DNA from: Desertifilum tharense IPPAS B-1220
GTDB taxonomy: Bacteria; Cyanobacteriota; Cyanobacteriia; Cyanobacteriales; Desertifilaceae
DNA length: 64,000 nt
NCBI RefSeq assembly: GCF_001746915.1
Contig: NZ_MJGC01000025.1
Coordinates: forward strand, 1-64,000
Direction: 5' to 3'
The notes below the pieces were generated by a model, which did not search any database, was not told where the DNA came from, and saw nothing but the letters and a program-made list of their open reading frames with translations. Within the stretch, counting starts at the first letter, position 1. Each line of letters opens with the position of its first letter. A program made the translations under genes and the position numbers. Of this stretch, positions 36,704 through 45,187 are shown in pieces.

Positions 36704-37750
36704 TTAATTTTGCAATTCGCCCCCCTGCCAGCGACCTTCGACGCGAGTCCCATCGGCATAGACATAAGCGCCGCGTCCTTCCTTATCGCCATTTCTAAAT
36801 TCACCCTCGTAGCGATCGCCATTGGCATAGGTACAAGCGCCCCGACCGTTAAGATTGCCGCTGCTGAACTGGCCCTCACAGCGATCGCCATTGGCAAACA
36901 CGTAAGCGCCGCTACCTTGAAACTGACCGTTGCTAAACTCGCCCTCGTAGCGGTTGCCATTGGTAAAGGTAAAGACCCCTCTGCCATTAAACTGACCGTC
37001 TTGGAACGCGCCTTTATACGTGCCTTCATTGGCAATAGTAAACTCCCCTTGACCGTGGGGTTTCCCGGCTAAAAACTCCCCGACATAGCGGTTGCCATTG
37101 CTGTATTCGCGGGTTCCCGTGCCTTCAAAGCGTCCCTCGCGGAATTCACCCTCGTAGCGGCCGCCTCCAGCAAACACTAACACCCCTTGACCTTGGGGGA
37201 GATTATTCTGAATGGCTCCTTCATAGCGGTTGCCATTGGTGTAGACGCATTCGCCTTGGCCGCTAATTTGACCGTTGCTCACAACCCCCGAACAGCGATC
37301 GCCATTTTTATAGATAAATGCCCCTCGACCGTTGGGATTTCCGTCCTTAAACTCGCCTTCATAGCGGCCGCCATCCGCAGAAATATAAACCCCTTGACCG
37401 TTGGCTTGTCCGGCTTGGAACTCGCCCTCATAGCGATCGCCATCCGCGTAAGACCAAACCCCTTTCCCTTGAATCTGTCCGGCTTGGAACTCGCCCTCAT
37501 AGCGATCGCCGCTGGCAAACACATAAGTCCCTTGACCGGACTTTTCGCCATTACTAAATTGCCCCTCATAGCGATCGCCATTGGCATAAGTACAAACCCC
37601 TGACCCGTTCAACGCGCCATTGGCCATTTCACCTTCGCAACGAGAGCCATCCGGTAAGGTAATCGTGCTAGCAAGTGCAGGTAAAGCCACAAGCTGCAAA
37701 CCCGCAGCCACTAAAACAGAAACACCGAATTGCCGAATCACACGCATCAT
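36704..37750 (-). CDS. Exported 14-repeat MORN protein
   Basis: 348 residues. Residues 1-28 form a signal peptide (hydrophobic core, cleavage after LPALAS). The rest is 14 tandem MORN repeats of 23 residues with consensus GDRYEGEFxxGxxxGxGxy. MORN repeats form elongated beta-sheets that bind membrane lipids or partners; a periplasmic or extracellular MORN protein is an inference. Some repeats carry Cys in place of Tyr (RCEGE, RCSGV), so disulfides are possible. The repeats are partly coded by GCGATCGC (coding GDR). Downstream is the small hypothetical. Confidence 0.9.
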   Translation of the reverse strand: MMRVIRQFGVSVLVAAGLQLVALPALASTITLPDGSRCEGEMANGALNGSGVCTYANGDRYEGQFSNGEKSGQGTYVFASGDRYEGEFQAGQIQGKGVWSYADGDRYEGEFQAGQANGQGVYISADGGRYEGEFKDGNPNGRGAFIYKNGDRCSGVVSNGQISGQGECVYTNGNRYEGAIQNNLPQGQGVLVFAGGGRYEGEFREGRFEGTGTREYSNGNRYVGEFLAGKPHGQGEFTIANEGTYKGAFQDGQFNGRGVFTFTNGNRYEGEFSNGQFQGSGAYVFANGDRCEGQFSSGNLNGRGACTYANGDRYEGEFRNGDKEGRGAYVYADGTRVEGRWQGGELQN

Positions 37751-37846
37751 GTTTTCAAAAACCTCAACACAACAAATAACAACCTAAGTTATCGAGGAGA
37801 TTAAAGATTGAACCCCAAATCCTCTAAATCTTGAAAAATCGTTACG

Positions 37847-39550
37847 CTACTCCATTGGCAGATCGGCCCCAGGATCGGGTGCCGCTTCGCGCTGGCGCTG
37901 TTCTTCATCAAGCCGTCGCTGTTCTTCTTCGCGCTGGCGTTGTTCTTCATCCAGCCGTCGCTGTTCTTCTTCGCGCTGGCGTTGCTCTTCATCCAGCCGC
38001 CGCTGTTCTTCCTCGCGCTGGCGCTGTTCTTCATCCAGCCGTTGCTGTTCCTCCTGGCGCTGGCGCTGCTCTACTTCGCGCTGGCGTTGTTCTTCATCGC
38101 GTTGGCGTTGCGCTTCCAAATCTCGCTCGCGCTGTCGGCGTTCTTGTTCCACCTGGGCTTGACGTTCTCGTTCGCGCCGCTCATTTTCAGCCTGTTGCTG
38201 GCGACGCTGGGCTTCGCGGGCAAAATCCGAGCCTTCCACCGCGAAGTTCACCGCCACCTTAACCGTACGCGCTCCGCCACCGGCGGGAGGTCGGCAACTG
38301 GCGCGTTGCACGGCTTCAATTGCAGCTTGGTTAATTGCCGGATAGGGCGTATCCTGTTCGAGGCTGACATCCACCACATTCCCAGCACTATCGACCCGGA
38401 AACGCACCACCGGACGCGCCTCAATATTTTGTCCTTCAAGCGATCGCGGATAGCGTGCCCGAATCGAACCCGGATCGCACACCGAGCCAATCGCCACTTC
38501 CTGGTCTGGAGGAGGGGCGGCCGGACGCGGAGGCGCTCCCCGATTTGGGGCCACGGCGGTTCGACCGGGCGATCCTGGGGCAGTTGGCCCGCTGTCGCGA
38601 CTGGGACTTCCCGATGGGGCGGTTGGCGACAAGCCTAAATTTCCCCGACCTGTCGCTGGGGGCTGAATCGGTTGCGAACCCGGACGGGCCGGACGCGGGG
38701 GTGCCCCTTGATTGCTCGCCACGCGACCGGGAGACCCTGGGGAGGTGGGCGATCCCTCGCTCTCGGCAGTGCTAGGGGCAGACTGGGTTCCGCCCAAGCG
38801 CTCTCTGAGATCGCGCGTCCTCTGGGACAAGCCTTGTAGAGGTCCAGTTGGCTGACGCACGGGGGCTGATGGGGGAGGGGCTGCTTGGGTGGGGGCTGTG
38901 GGTACCGGAGGCTCGCTTTCATCCGTTTCGGGAGGCGCTGTCTGGGTTAGCAAGTCTCTGGGCAGTCTTTCTTGAGGTGGAGAAAGGGGCGCAGAGGCCA
39001 CGGGCTGCTGGGGAGGGGGAGGCGGTTGATTGTCGATCCGGGTTTCCGGAACGATCGGCGCGGGTTCGGGTTCGTCGGGAACGGGCGCGGCGGAAGGAAC
39101 GATTTGCGGTCTTCGGGGCGGTTCTGGAAGGCGGACTTGAGGGGGCGGTTCGGGGGGCGCGGCTTCCGGCTCCGGGGGAGGCGGTTCGGGCGCTTGGGCA
39201 ATGGGTTCCGGTGGCTCAAAGACCGTTTCGGGAACTGTGGGTTCGACCTGTTGCGGCTCCTGAACGGTTGGTTGAGGGAGGTCGGTTGGAGGCGGTGGTG
39301 TCACCGCTTCGGGTTCGGGTGGGGGTTCGGGTTGTTCTTCTGGAGGAGGAATGGGCACTTCTGGCTCTTCCACCACAATAATTTCGATGGGGTCTTCAAC
39401 GCGTTCGGGTGGCTGACTCCAAGGAAAGGGTAGGTTATAGGCGATCGCAGCATGAATCAGGGCTGAGGCCACAAGACCCCCGCCAATCCAGTACATGCGC
39501 GATCGCTCTTCTTTGTCTCGCTGTTCAATACAGAAGCTAGAAATGCTCAT
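37847..39550 (-). CDS. tonB: TonB-family energy transducer with C-terminal coiled-coil extension
   Basis: 567 residues, far longer than usual. One transmembrane anchor (about 18-40), then a 300-residue proline-rich span to cross the periplasm, then the TonB C-terminal domain (about 350-430: RARYPRSLEG, VVRFRVDSAGNVVDV, INQAAIEAVQRASCRPP). An unusual Arg/Glu/Gln-rich coiled coil follows (443-555), with tandem 14-residue repeats (LDEEQRQREEEQRR) encoded by 42-bp DNA repeats. The role is to pass proton-motive force to outer-membrane receptors. It is last in the exbB-exbD-tonB operon, 56 bases after exbD. Confidence 0.9.
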   Translation of the reverse strand: MSISSFCIEQRDKEERSRMYWIGGGLVASALIHAAIAYNLPFPWSQPPERVEDPIEIIVVEEPEVPIPPPEEQPEPPPEPEAVTPPPPTDLPQPTVQEPQQVEPTVPETVFEPPEPIAQAPEPPPPEPEAAPPEPPPQVRLPEPPRRPQIVPSAAPVPDEPEPAPIVPETRIDNQPPPPPQQPVASAPLSPPQERLPRDLLTQTAPPETDESEPPVPTAPTQAAPPPSAPVRQPTGPLQGLSQRTRDLRERLGGTQSAPSTAESEGSPTSPGSPGRVASNQGAPPRPARPGSQPIQPPATGRGNLGLSPTAPSGSPSRDSGPTAPGSPGRTAVAPNRGAPPRPAAPPPDQEVAIGSVCDPGSIRARYPRSLEGQNIEARPVVRFRVDSAGNVVDVSLEQDTPYPAINQAAIEAVQRASCRPPAGGGARTVKVAVNFAVEGSDFAREAQRRQQQAENERRERERQAQVEQERRQRERDLEAQRQRDEEQRQREVEQRQRQEEQQRLDEEQRQREEEQRRLDEEQRQREEEQRRLDEEQRQREEEQRRLDEEQRQREAAPDPGADLPME

Positions 39551-39606
39551 CTCGCACCTTTATTTGGGTTTTGCTCGTTGTCCGCTCTCCCGAAGGAAGT
39601 GAAAGT

Positions 39607-40023
39607 TTAGGGATTGGTTTGGGGTCTCTTGGTGGCGATCGCTAATCTGGCTCCCTCAATTTGGCGCAGGCGATCCATCACGGAAACCACGACGCCGTGA
39701 CTAACGGCTTCATCGGCGTTCAAAATCACGAGGGTGGGTTGTGAGGGCTGAATGAATTGTTGGAGGGTGGCTTCGAGTTGATTCAGTTGAATCGGCTGGT
39801 TATTAATGGCGATCTGACCTTGGCGATCGACGGTGACGGTCACTTCTGCGCTGCGCTGGGTTTGTGAAGATGCCGCTTGTGGCAGGTTGACGGGCAGTCC
39901 TTCCGATCGGGTCAGATATAAGCTGGAAATGATAAAGAATGCCAAAATTGAGAAAATCACATCGATCATGGGGACGATGTTAATTTCTCCAGGACGATCT
40001 AAGTCTTCATCGAGTAGACGCAT
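39607..40023 (-). CDS. exbD: ExbD/TolR-family biopolymer transport protein
   Basis: 138 residues, single N-terminal membrane anchor with the proton-path aspartate in NIVPMIDVIFSILAFFI (residues ~15-31), then a periplasmic domain with DRQGQIAINNQPI. It forms the ExbB5-ExbD2 motor energising TonB. Its start overlaps the 3' end of exbB by 17 bases, showing translational coupling; tonB follows. ATG 40023. Confidence 0.92.
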   Translation of the reverse strand: MRLLDEDLDRPGEINIVPMIDVIFSILAFFIISSLYLTRSEGLPVNLPQAASSQTQRSAEVTVTVDRQGQIAINNQPIQLNQLEATLQQFIQPSQPTLVILNADEAVSHGVVVSVMDRLRQIEGARLAIATKRPQTNP

Positions 40024-40657
40024 AGGTTTGTTCGCCTCGTTCGTAGTGATAGCTGTAGAGCAGTTCGAGTTGACCGGTATATTCTTGGATGAGCGCGACT
40101 TGACGGCGATAAAACCCGCGAAACATATTGGAGAAAATTACGGTAAAGATCGCCACGACTAGACCCATGACGGTGGAAATCAGGGCTTCGCTGATCCCGC
40201 CCGTAACGCCGGTGGTGTTGCTACCGCCCACGTCTCCTAAACGCAACGAGGAGAAGGCGGTAATTAGACCTAGGATGGTGCCGAGCAGTCCGAGTAGGGG
40301 CGAAACGTTGATAATGGTGTCAAAAACGGAGGTGAAGCGTCTTAAGGTGGGGATTTCTGCCATGACGGCGCTATCGAGGGCGAGGCGAAATTTGTCCGGA
40401 GAAGGACGATCGAGTTCTAGGGCTTCTAGGAAAATGCGGGAAATGGGGAGTTCTGGATTTTGGCGCAAGAGGGCGATCGCGCTTTCGGGGTTGTGCTGAT
40501 ACCGTTTGAGGACTTCCCGCACGATGGGGCGCTGGCGGGAGTTGACCCGAATCCAAAAGTAAAGTCGCTCGATCACAAGCGCGATCGCAATTATGGAAAA
40601 TACAAGCAGCGGCCAGGCGACAATACCGCCTGCTAAGAAAAAGTTACTAATTTCCAT
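40007..40657 (-). CDS. exbB: ExbB/TolQ-family proton channel protein
   Basis: 216 residues with three membrane segments (about 8-30, 118-140 and 155-180) and the conserved LLGLLGTILGLITAFSSL and STVMGLVVAIFTVIFSN segments of the MotA/TolQ/ExbB family. It uses the proton gradient to drive ExbD and TonB. First gene of the operon; a palindromic Fur-box-like site lies 53 bases upstream. TolQ is an alternative name, but the neighbouring TonB favours ExbB. Confidence 0.93.
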   Translation of the reverse strand: MEISNFFLAGGIVAWPLLVFSIIAIALVIERLYFWIRVNSRQRPIVREVLKRYQHNPESAIALLRQNPELPISRIFLEALELDRPSPDKFRLALDSAVMAEIPTLRRFTSVFDTIINVSPLLGLLGTILGLITAFSSLRLGDVGGSNTTGVTGGISEALISTVMGLVVAIFTVIFSNMFRGFYRRQVALIQEYTGQLELLYSYHYERGEQTYASTR

Positions 40658-41165
40658 CTAAACCTGTCTCAGGCAATACTCATCAACTAACGAGAAATCA
40701 TACCGGAAAATTGCTAATGATTAGCAATAAATAAAAAAATTTATGCAGTCTGCTTTCTGCTGTTTCCTGCAATCTTAAACTGAGCGCTGATTCTAAAAGG
40801 AGCCAAAGGCAAGGCTTTGACGCGATCGCTCTGGTTCACTGGCACGGATTGCCAACGCGGGAGCTTCAAAAGCTTAGTTGCTAAGACTCGCATTAAGATT
40901 GCAGCCAATTGCGGGCAAACTGGCAAAGCCTCTTGAGGAGAGGTGATTGAGGTTAGCTGACTGGCAAGTATCGACTTCCACGCTTTCCCAAAAATCTATC
41001 TGATTTGTAATTCTTATGAATCGCTGCCCTGCTGTGGCAATGTTTTTCATTATTGATATAAATTTGCAGAAAATGAAAGCAAACTATGATTCTCAAAAGA
41101 GTTTTGACAAAAGTTGGCAATTAAAATTAAGAATTCGTCCTCCAAGCGAAAACTTCCCCAACGCG
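40658..41165. other. Intergenic region between exbB and the S2P gene
   Basis: 508 bases: the exbB promoter with its palindrome at the left, then no firm gene. A minus frame (about 40741-40975) is open for some 78 codons between a TAG and TAA, with a TTG at 40926; it could be a small or decayed gene but no family is recognised. AT-rich at 41030-41130. Confidence 0.4.
40710..40728. promoter_or_regulatory. Fur-box-like palindrome before exbB
   Basis: A perfect 9-1-9 palindrome, ATTGCTAAT-G-ATTAGCAAT. Its inner TGCTAAT-n-ATTAGCA differs from the 7-1-7 Fur consensus TGATAAT-n-ATTATCA at one position per arm. It lies in an AT-rich stretch 53 bases before the exbB ATG, where a repressor would block transcription. 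Fur control of TonB systems under iron limitation is established; its action here is inferred. Confidence 0.6.
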
Positions 41166-42362
41166 TTAAAGTGTAGAACGCGCGATCGCTTGAAGCTGAA
41201 GATTCGGTGGATACTGTCCTTGCTCGTGTACCTGTTGAATTTGTCCCTCCGAAACGGACAGATTCAGCGCTTGAACCACGGCTTTCAGAATATCCCTACG
41301 ATTGAGCGTACCCACTGGAGACTCCATTGCATTTAACACCACCAGATTATTGATGCAATGCCCCTCTAAAGCATTAATGGCCTCTAAAAGCGAGGATTTT
41401 TCTAGAATCGTACCGCCCGCTAGCGGTTCGGGTACGAGACTTTCCACCGCCGTCAAATCCCACTGGCTGCGCTCAACCTCGCGCCAAGCGTCTAAAGAAA
41501 TTCTGCCCCGATAGCGCCCCGCCTTGGTGACAAAATAATCCCGCGCTGGATCGGCTTCTTGGAGATAAAATTGAGCAAATTCTGAAAGCGTCATTTCTGC
41601 CTCAATCGTCCGCACATTGCGATTCATCGCGGTTTGAGCTGTCAGATTGAGTAGGGTTTCTTGAATGTTGGCAGTTCGGTAATAGAACAGGGCATTTCGC
41701 AGGCAAAACCAGCCTAATAAAGCCATCCAAAAACCGCTAAACAACTCCTCCGTCAGCAGATCTAACAGAATTCCGCAGGCGATCGCCAAACCGCCTAAAC
41801 ACTGTCCAATCCTCGCCGCCCAACGCACCGCCTGAAAGCGATTCCCCGTGAATTTCCAAATCGCAGACTTCAAAATTTGCCCGCCATCGAGGGGCAAACC
41901 CGGAATCAGATTAAACAGGGCAACCACTAAATTCAGGGTGGATAGGTACATCGCTAAATCGTACAATAGCGCCGACTGGGGAAGCGCCAGAGCCACCAAA
42001 CGCAGCAAACCCGCTAAACTTAGACTTACCAACGGCCCAGCGATCGCCACCTGCAACGCTTCACCAGGGGTGCGCGACTCCCGATCGATCGCTGCCACCC
42101 CTCCAAATAAAAATAGGGTAATAGAATTGACCGGAATTCCCTGCGATCGCGCCACCAATGAATGGCCCAATTCATGCAAAAGCACGGAACCAAACAACAA
42201 TAGCGCCATGACAAGCCCCATGCTTGCCCCAACGATTGGTCCCCACTTCGTGGCAAAGTCAAGCGCGTTAATGACACTCACTAAAATGAGAATCAAAAAC
42301 CAAGACAAATCGATTAATAAAGGAATGCCAAATAACGAGCCAATCCGCCACGCTGATTGCAT
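41166..42362 (-). CDS. Site-2-type membrane metalloprotease with CBS domains
   Basis: 398 residues. Peptidase M50 core: zinc-binding LLHELGHSLVARSQG (HELGH near residue 63) and the third ligand in LIPGLPLDGGQIL (~152-164), with about six membrane segments. The C-terminal ~150 residues form a CBS pair (LSEFAQFYLQ..., DYFVTKAGRYRG, LLEAINALEGHCINNLVVL). It cleaves membrane-spanning regulators inside the bilayer, possibly under nucleotide control by CBS. Substrate unknown. ATG 42362. No anti-sigma factor neighbour. Confidence 0.92.
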   Translation of the reverse strand: MQSAWRIGSLFGIPLLIDLSWFLILILVSVINALDFATKWGPIVGASMGLVMALLLFGSVLLHELGHSLVARSQGIPVNSITLFLFGGVAAIDRESRTPGEALQVAIAGPLVSLSLAGLLRLVALALPQSALLYDLAMYLSTLNLVVALFNLIPGLPLDGGQILKSAIWKFTGNRFQAVRWAARIGQCLGGLAIACGILLDLLTEELFSGFWMALLGWFCLRNALFYYRTANIQETLLNLTAQTAMNRNVRTIEAEMTLSEFAQFYLQEADPARDYFVTKAGRYRGRISLDAWREVERSQWDLTAVESLVPEPLAGGTILEKSSLLEAINALEGHCINNLVVLNAMESPVGTLNRRDILKAVVQALNLSVSEGQIQQVHEQGQYPPNLQLQAIARSTL

Positions 42363-42559
42363 AGAATTTTCCTAGCCTTGGGTTTGCAGTTGCGCCTGAT
42401 GCGACCGATTCTGCGTCCCCCCGCAATAGAGTTCAAGCCCTGCACGCAGTTGGGGTTTATTGTCTATATTCTAGGGGTTTTTGCGGGTTTTGCTCGATAT
42501 TGCCGCCTGAGCTATCAAATATCCCTCTCTCGTTAGAGACACTCTAAGTTAAGCTGCTA

Positions 42560-43267
42560 ATGGCAATACTCATTACTGCGATGTCCATGCGCGTTAAAAT
42601 TTGCGGGATTACCCAAGCCGATCAAGGCAGCGCGATCGCTCGTTTGGGAGCGACAGCATTAGGCTTTATTTGCGTTCCCACCTCACCTCGTTACATCCCC
42701 CCCGAACAGATTCGCACCATCAACCAGCAGATTCCCCCAGACATCAACCGGATCGGCGTATTTGCCAATCATTCCCTCGTCGAGATTGTGCAGATCGTTG
42801 AGATGGCGCTGTTGAGTGGGGTTCAACTTCACGGAAATGAGTCCCCCGAATTTTGTCGTCAACTGCGAAGCGCGCTACCGAATCTAGAAATCATTAAAGC
42901 CCTGAGAATCCGTTCAACGGTCGATCTCGCCCAAACCGATCTTTACCTAGATTGTATCGATACCCTATTACTGGATGCTTACCACCCCCAGCAGCTAGGG
43001 GGAACCGGCAAAACATTGAACTGGGCGCAGTTACAGCAGTTTCATCCCCCTTGCCCTTGGTTTCTTGCAGGTGGCTTAACTCCTAATAACATTGAACTAG
43101 CGCTTTCGTGGGTTCGCCCTAGCGGGATCGATTTGTCCAGTGGCGTTGAACGACAACCTGGAGATAAGGATCTCAAGCGCATTGCTGAGTTATTTGACAA
43201 GCTTAACCGACTCCAATTTGCATTCACCCCTAAACAGCTAGAAAGTTCTCAAGAGTGCCTCGGCTAG
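42560..43267 (+). CDS. trpF: Phosphoribosylanthranilate isomerase
   Basis: Third step of tryptophan synthesis (PRA to CdRP), a TIM barrel. 235 residues counting from ATG 42560; family members usually begin at MRVKICG, so ATG 42587 (226 residues) may be the true start. Seen: VKICGITQ with catalytic Cys, [32 protein letters not shown] with the catalytic Asp, and the phosphate loop SSGVE. Its 3' end and other parts recur as decayed copies downstream (43346-43475 and 44640-44780). Confidence 0.93.
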   Translation: MAILITAMSMRVKICGITQADQGSAIARLGATALGFICVPTSPRYIPPEQIRTINQQIPPDINRIGVFANHSLVEIVQIVEMALLSGVQLHGNESPEFCRQLRSALPNLEIIKALRIRSTVDLAQTDLYLDCIDTLLLDAYHPQQLGGTGKTLNWAQLQQFHPPCPWFLAGGLTPNNIELALSWVRPSGIDLSSGVERQPGDKDLKRIAELFDKLNRLQFAFTPKQLESSQECLG

Positions 43268-43274
43268 CCTCTGA

Positions 43275-43475
43275 ATTCCGATCGGGGTTAACTGGGCAGT
43301 TGAGACGACGAGCGGTTGCGATCGCACCTTCTGCCAGTTGAATGAGCGCTTCTGTTGGTTTGCCCTAGCGGGATCGATGGGTTCAGTGGAGTAGAACAAC
43401 AAAGACCTCAAACGCATTGCTGACTGACTTGACCCGCTTCCACAATCTCCTTTCTCCGTCGGCATTCACCCCCAA
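43275..43475 (+). pseudogene. Decayed copy of trpF 3' end and flanking unit
   Basis: Bases 43346-43475 align with the last ~130 bases of trpF (shared TGCCCTAGCGGGATCGAT, CAGTGG, CAACAA, CTCAAnCGCATTGCTGA, GCATTCACCCC) but contain frameshifts and deletions. Bases 43275-43340 resemble the upstream flank of the response regulator (ACTGGGCAGTTGAGAC). No open frame. This is the remnant of an extra copy of the trpF/regulator unit. Confidence 0.75.
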
Positions 43476-43511
43476 CCCCCTTAGCGAGTTACTCAAGGGC
43501 GATAGGGTGGG

Positions 43512-44246
43512 TTAACTGACCTGATTTTCTGAATTTTGGCTGTTCTCCTTGATCGCCGGAGGAGCCTCAAATTTATAGCCCACACCGCGCACGGTTTGAA
43601 TTAAGGCGGGTTGATTGAGATCGGTTTCAATCTTGCGGCGAATTTGACCAATATGAACGTCCACGACCCGCTGATCGCCCACATAATCATAATCCCAAAC
43701 TTCTTGAATCAGTTCGGCTCTGCGCCACACTTTACCGGGATGGCTGGCTAGGAAATGCAACAGGTCAAATTCTAGGGCGGTTAAGATGACGGGTTTGTTG
43801 TCTAAGTTAACTTCGCGGCGCACCGGATCGATGACCAGGCGATCGAAGGTTAAGCATTGACGTTCGGGCGTGGTGACAACTCGCTGTCGTTTTAAAATCG
43901 CCTCGACTCGATATTGTAACTCTTCTAGATTGAAGGGTTTGGTGAGGTAGTCATCGGCCCCTTTAGAAAAACCTGTAATTTTGTCTGCCGGATCGGTGCG
44001 GCTGGTTAGCATTAAGACAAAAACATCGGTTCGGCTTTGCATTTCTTGACACAGGTTATAGCCAAGCGCATCGGGCAAGTTAACGTCTAAAATCACCAGA
44101 TCGGGATTAAATTGTTCAAAAAGGGCCATGCCCGTTTTTCCATCTGCGGCAGATTCCATCTGATAGTCTTGTTTGGCTAAAAACCGATGAATCAGATTCC
44201 GAATCGCTGGATCGTCGTCAACAACGAGTATCTTGGCTGGAGCCAT
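43512..44246 (-). CDS. OmpR-type response regulator
   Basis: 244 residues. Receiver domain 1-120: acidic pocket VVDDD (9-13), phospho-accepting Asp54 (VILDVNL), LTSR (~80) and the lysine in TKPF. Winged-helix DNA-binding domain 140-232: LTALEFDLLHFLASHPG, RVVDVHIGQIRRKIE, IQTVRGVGYKFE. A cytoplasmic transcription regulator phosphorylated by an unidentified histidine kinase. Not RpaB by N-terminus; the subfamily is common in cyanobacteria but I cannot name its regulon. A truncated paralogue follows upstream at 44813. Confidence 0.93.
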   Translation of the reverse strand: MAPAKILVVDDDPAIRNLIHRFLAKQDYQMESAADGKTGMALFEQFNPDLVILDVNLPDALGYNLCQEMQSRTDVFVLMLTSRTDPADKITGFSKGADDYLTKPFNLEELQYRVEAILKRQRVVTTPERQCLTFDRLVIDPVRREVNLDNKPVILTALEFDLLHFLASHPGKVWRRAELIQEVWDYDYVGDQRVVDVHIGQIRRKIETDLNQPALIQTVRGVGYKFEAPPAIKENSQNSENQVS

Positions 44247-44639
44247 ATCTACAACCTTGCTCTAAGAACGATGATATTAACAATTTGACAGACAAACACC
44301 GACTGTAGCGCCTAGGTGCGGCAATTGAGCAGCTCAACGCTCATCGGTAGATTCTGATAATATAAGGATTAACTTGGCAGTTTAGACTATTATCAGTCGC
44401 GATCGCCCTGCTGCCAATGGTAACTGCTCAATTACCCTAGCGGCAATCCGATCCTCCAGTTGCGCGGCTTTTCGGGCAGTGGCTCTCAATCAAGGGAATG
44501 GACTAGGATTGAGGAGTTTTTGCAGCAACATCGAGCCAAAGAGCAGTAGTCTAACACTTGTGCCGATTGTTAGTGGGCCAATCAGAGCGCATTAATTAAA
44601 CTTACCTAACGGCGTAAATCCGGCTTCTGTTGCTTGAGG
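44247..44639. other. Upstream flank of the regulator, repeated at 45121
   Basis: The segment 44351-44515 is clearly similar to 45121-45283 (shared CTGCTGCCAATG, TAACTGCTCAAT, GTGGCTCTC, ACTAGGATTGAGG), and a shorter part also to 43275-43340. This is the promoter-proximal part of the duplicated unit. No gene is seen. A promoter for the regulator must lie here. Confidence 0.7.
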
Positions 44640-44780
44640 CGCGTTAAAATTTTCAGGATCGCCCAAGCCGCTTGAGGAATTGCGATCGCTAGTTGGGGAG
44701 CGATCGCATTCAGCCTGATGTGTATTCCTGTCTCGCTTCGCGATCGATTCATTGATACCCTATTGTTAGATGCATACCCC
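44640..44780 (+). pseudogene. Internally deleted trpF remnant
   Basis: Bases 44641-44740 match the 5' end of trpF (CGCGTTAAAATTT, CCCAAGCC, GCGATCGCT, GGGAGCGA...GCATT), followed by a jump to its middle (TTGATACCCTATTGTTAGATGCATACC, compare the trpF segment at ~42958). About 250 bases are missing and the frame is broken. It is the trpF part of the second duplicated unit, in the same orientation and order relative to the regulator remnant. Confidence 0.8.
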
Positions 44781-44812
44781 GGAGTTTGTTAGCTGGTTAG
44801 ATTGGCTGACTG

Positions 44813-45187
44813 TTAGTTGCGATCTCGAACAGCCAAAGGAGCTTCAAATCTATAACCAAAGCCGCGATCGGTATGAATGAATTTGGGTTGAGTTGGAGTG
44901 GGTTCCACTTTCCGGCGAATTTGACCAATATGAACGTCAACCACCCGCTCATCGCCGATATCATCCTCCTGATAACCCCAAACCGCTTTTTTGATTTCTT
45001 CTCTGCTTAAAACCTCACCGCAATGACTGGCGAGGAAATATAATAGTTTAAACTCTAGGGCGGTTAACCGGATAAGCCGGTCATTAAAGTGGACTTCACA
45101 ACGCATTGCATCGATGTGGATTCTGATTGTTAGAATACTTGACCGGGCAGTTGAGACTACGATCGGTCGCGATCGCCATGCTGCCAA
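44813..45187 (-). pseudogene. Receiver-less response-regulator remnant (winged-helix only)
   Basis: An open frame of 124 codons. Residues ~24-120 are a full OmpR-type DNA-binding domain (LTALEFKLLYFLASHCG, ERVVDVHIGQIRRKVE, FGYRFEAPLAVRD) close to the regulator at 43512, but the receiver domain is gone. The first ~25 codons come from the duplicated noncoding flank (45121-45187). The internal ATG at 45103 could start a domain-only protein. It may be a pseudogene or a new constitutive competitor for the same sites; the frame is intact. Confidence 0.7.

Noticed and set aside
36697..37603. Long open frames antisense and sense to the MORN repeats
   Set aside because: Produced by the repeat periodicity; the MORN frame explains them.
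37831..39433. Many long open frames opposite tonB
   Set aside because: Pro- and Glu-rich repeats keep all frames open; the TonB frame has the domain and membrane anchor.
40741..40975. Minus frame ending FKIAGNSRKQTA
   Set aside because: No ATG or GTG start in place and no family; may be a relic, so left out as a gene.
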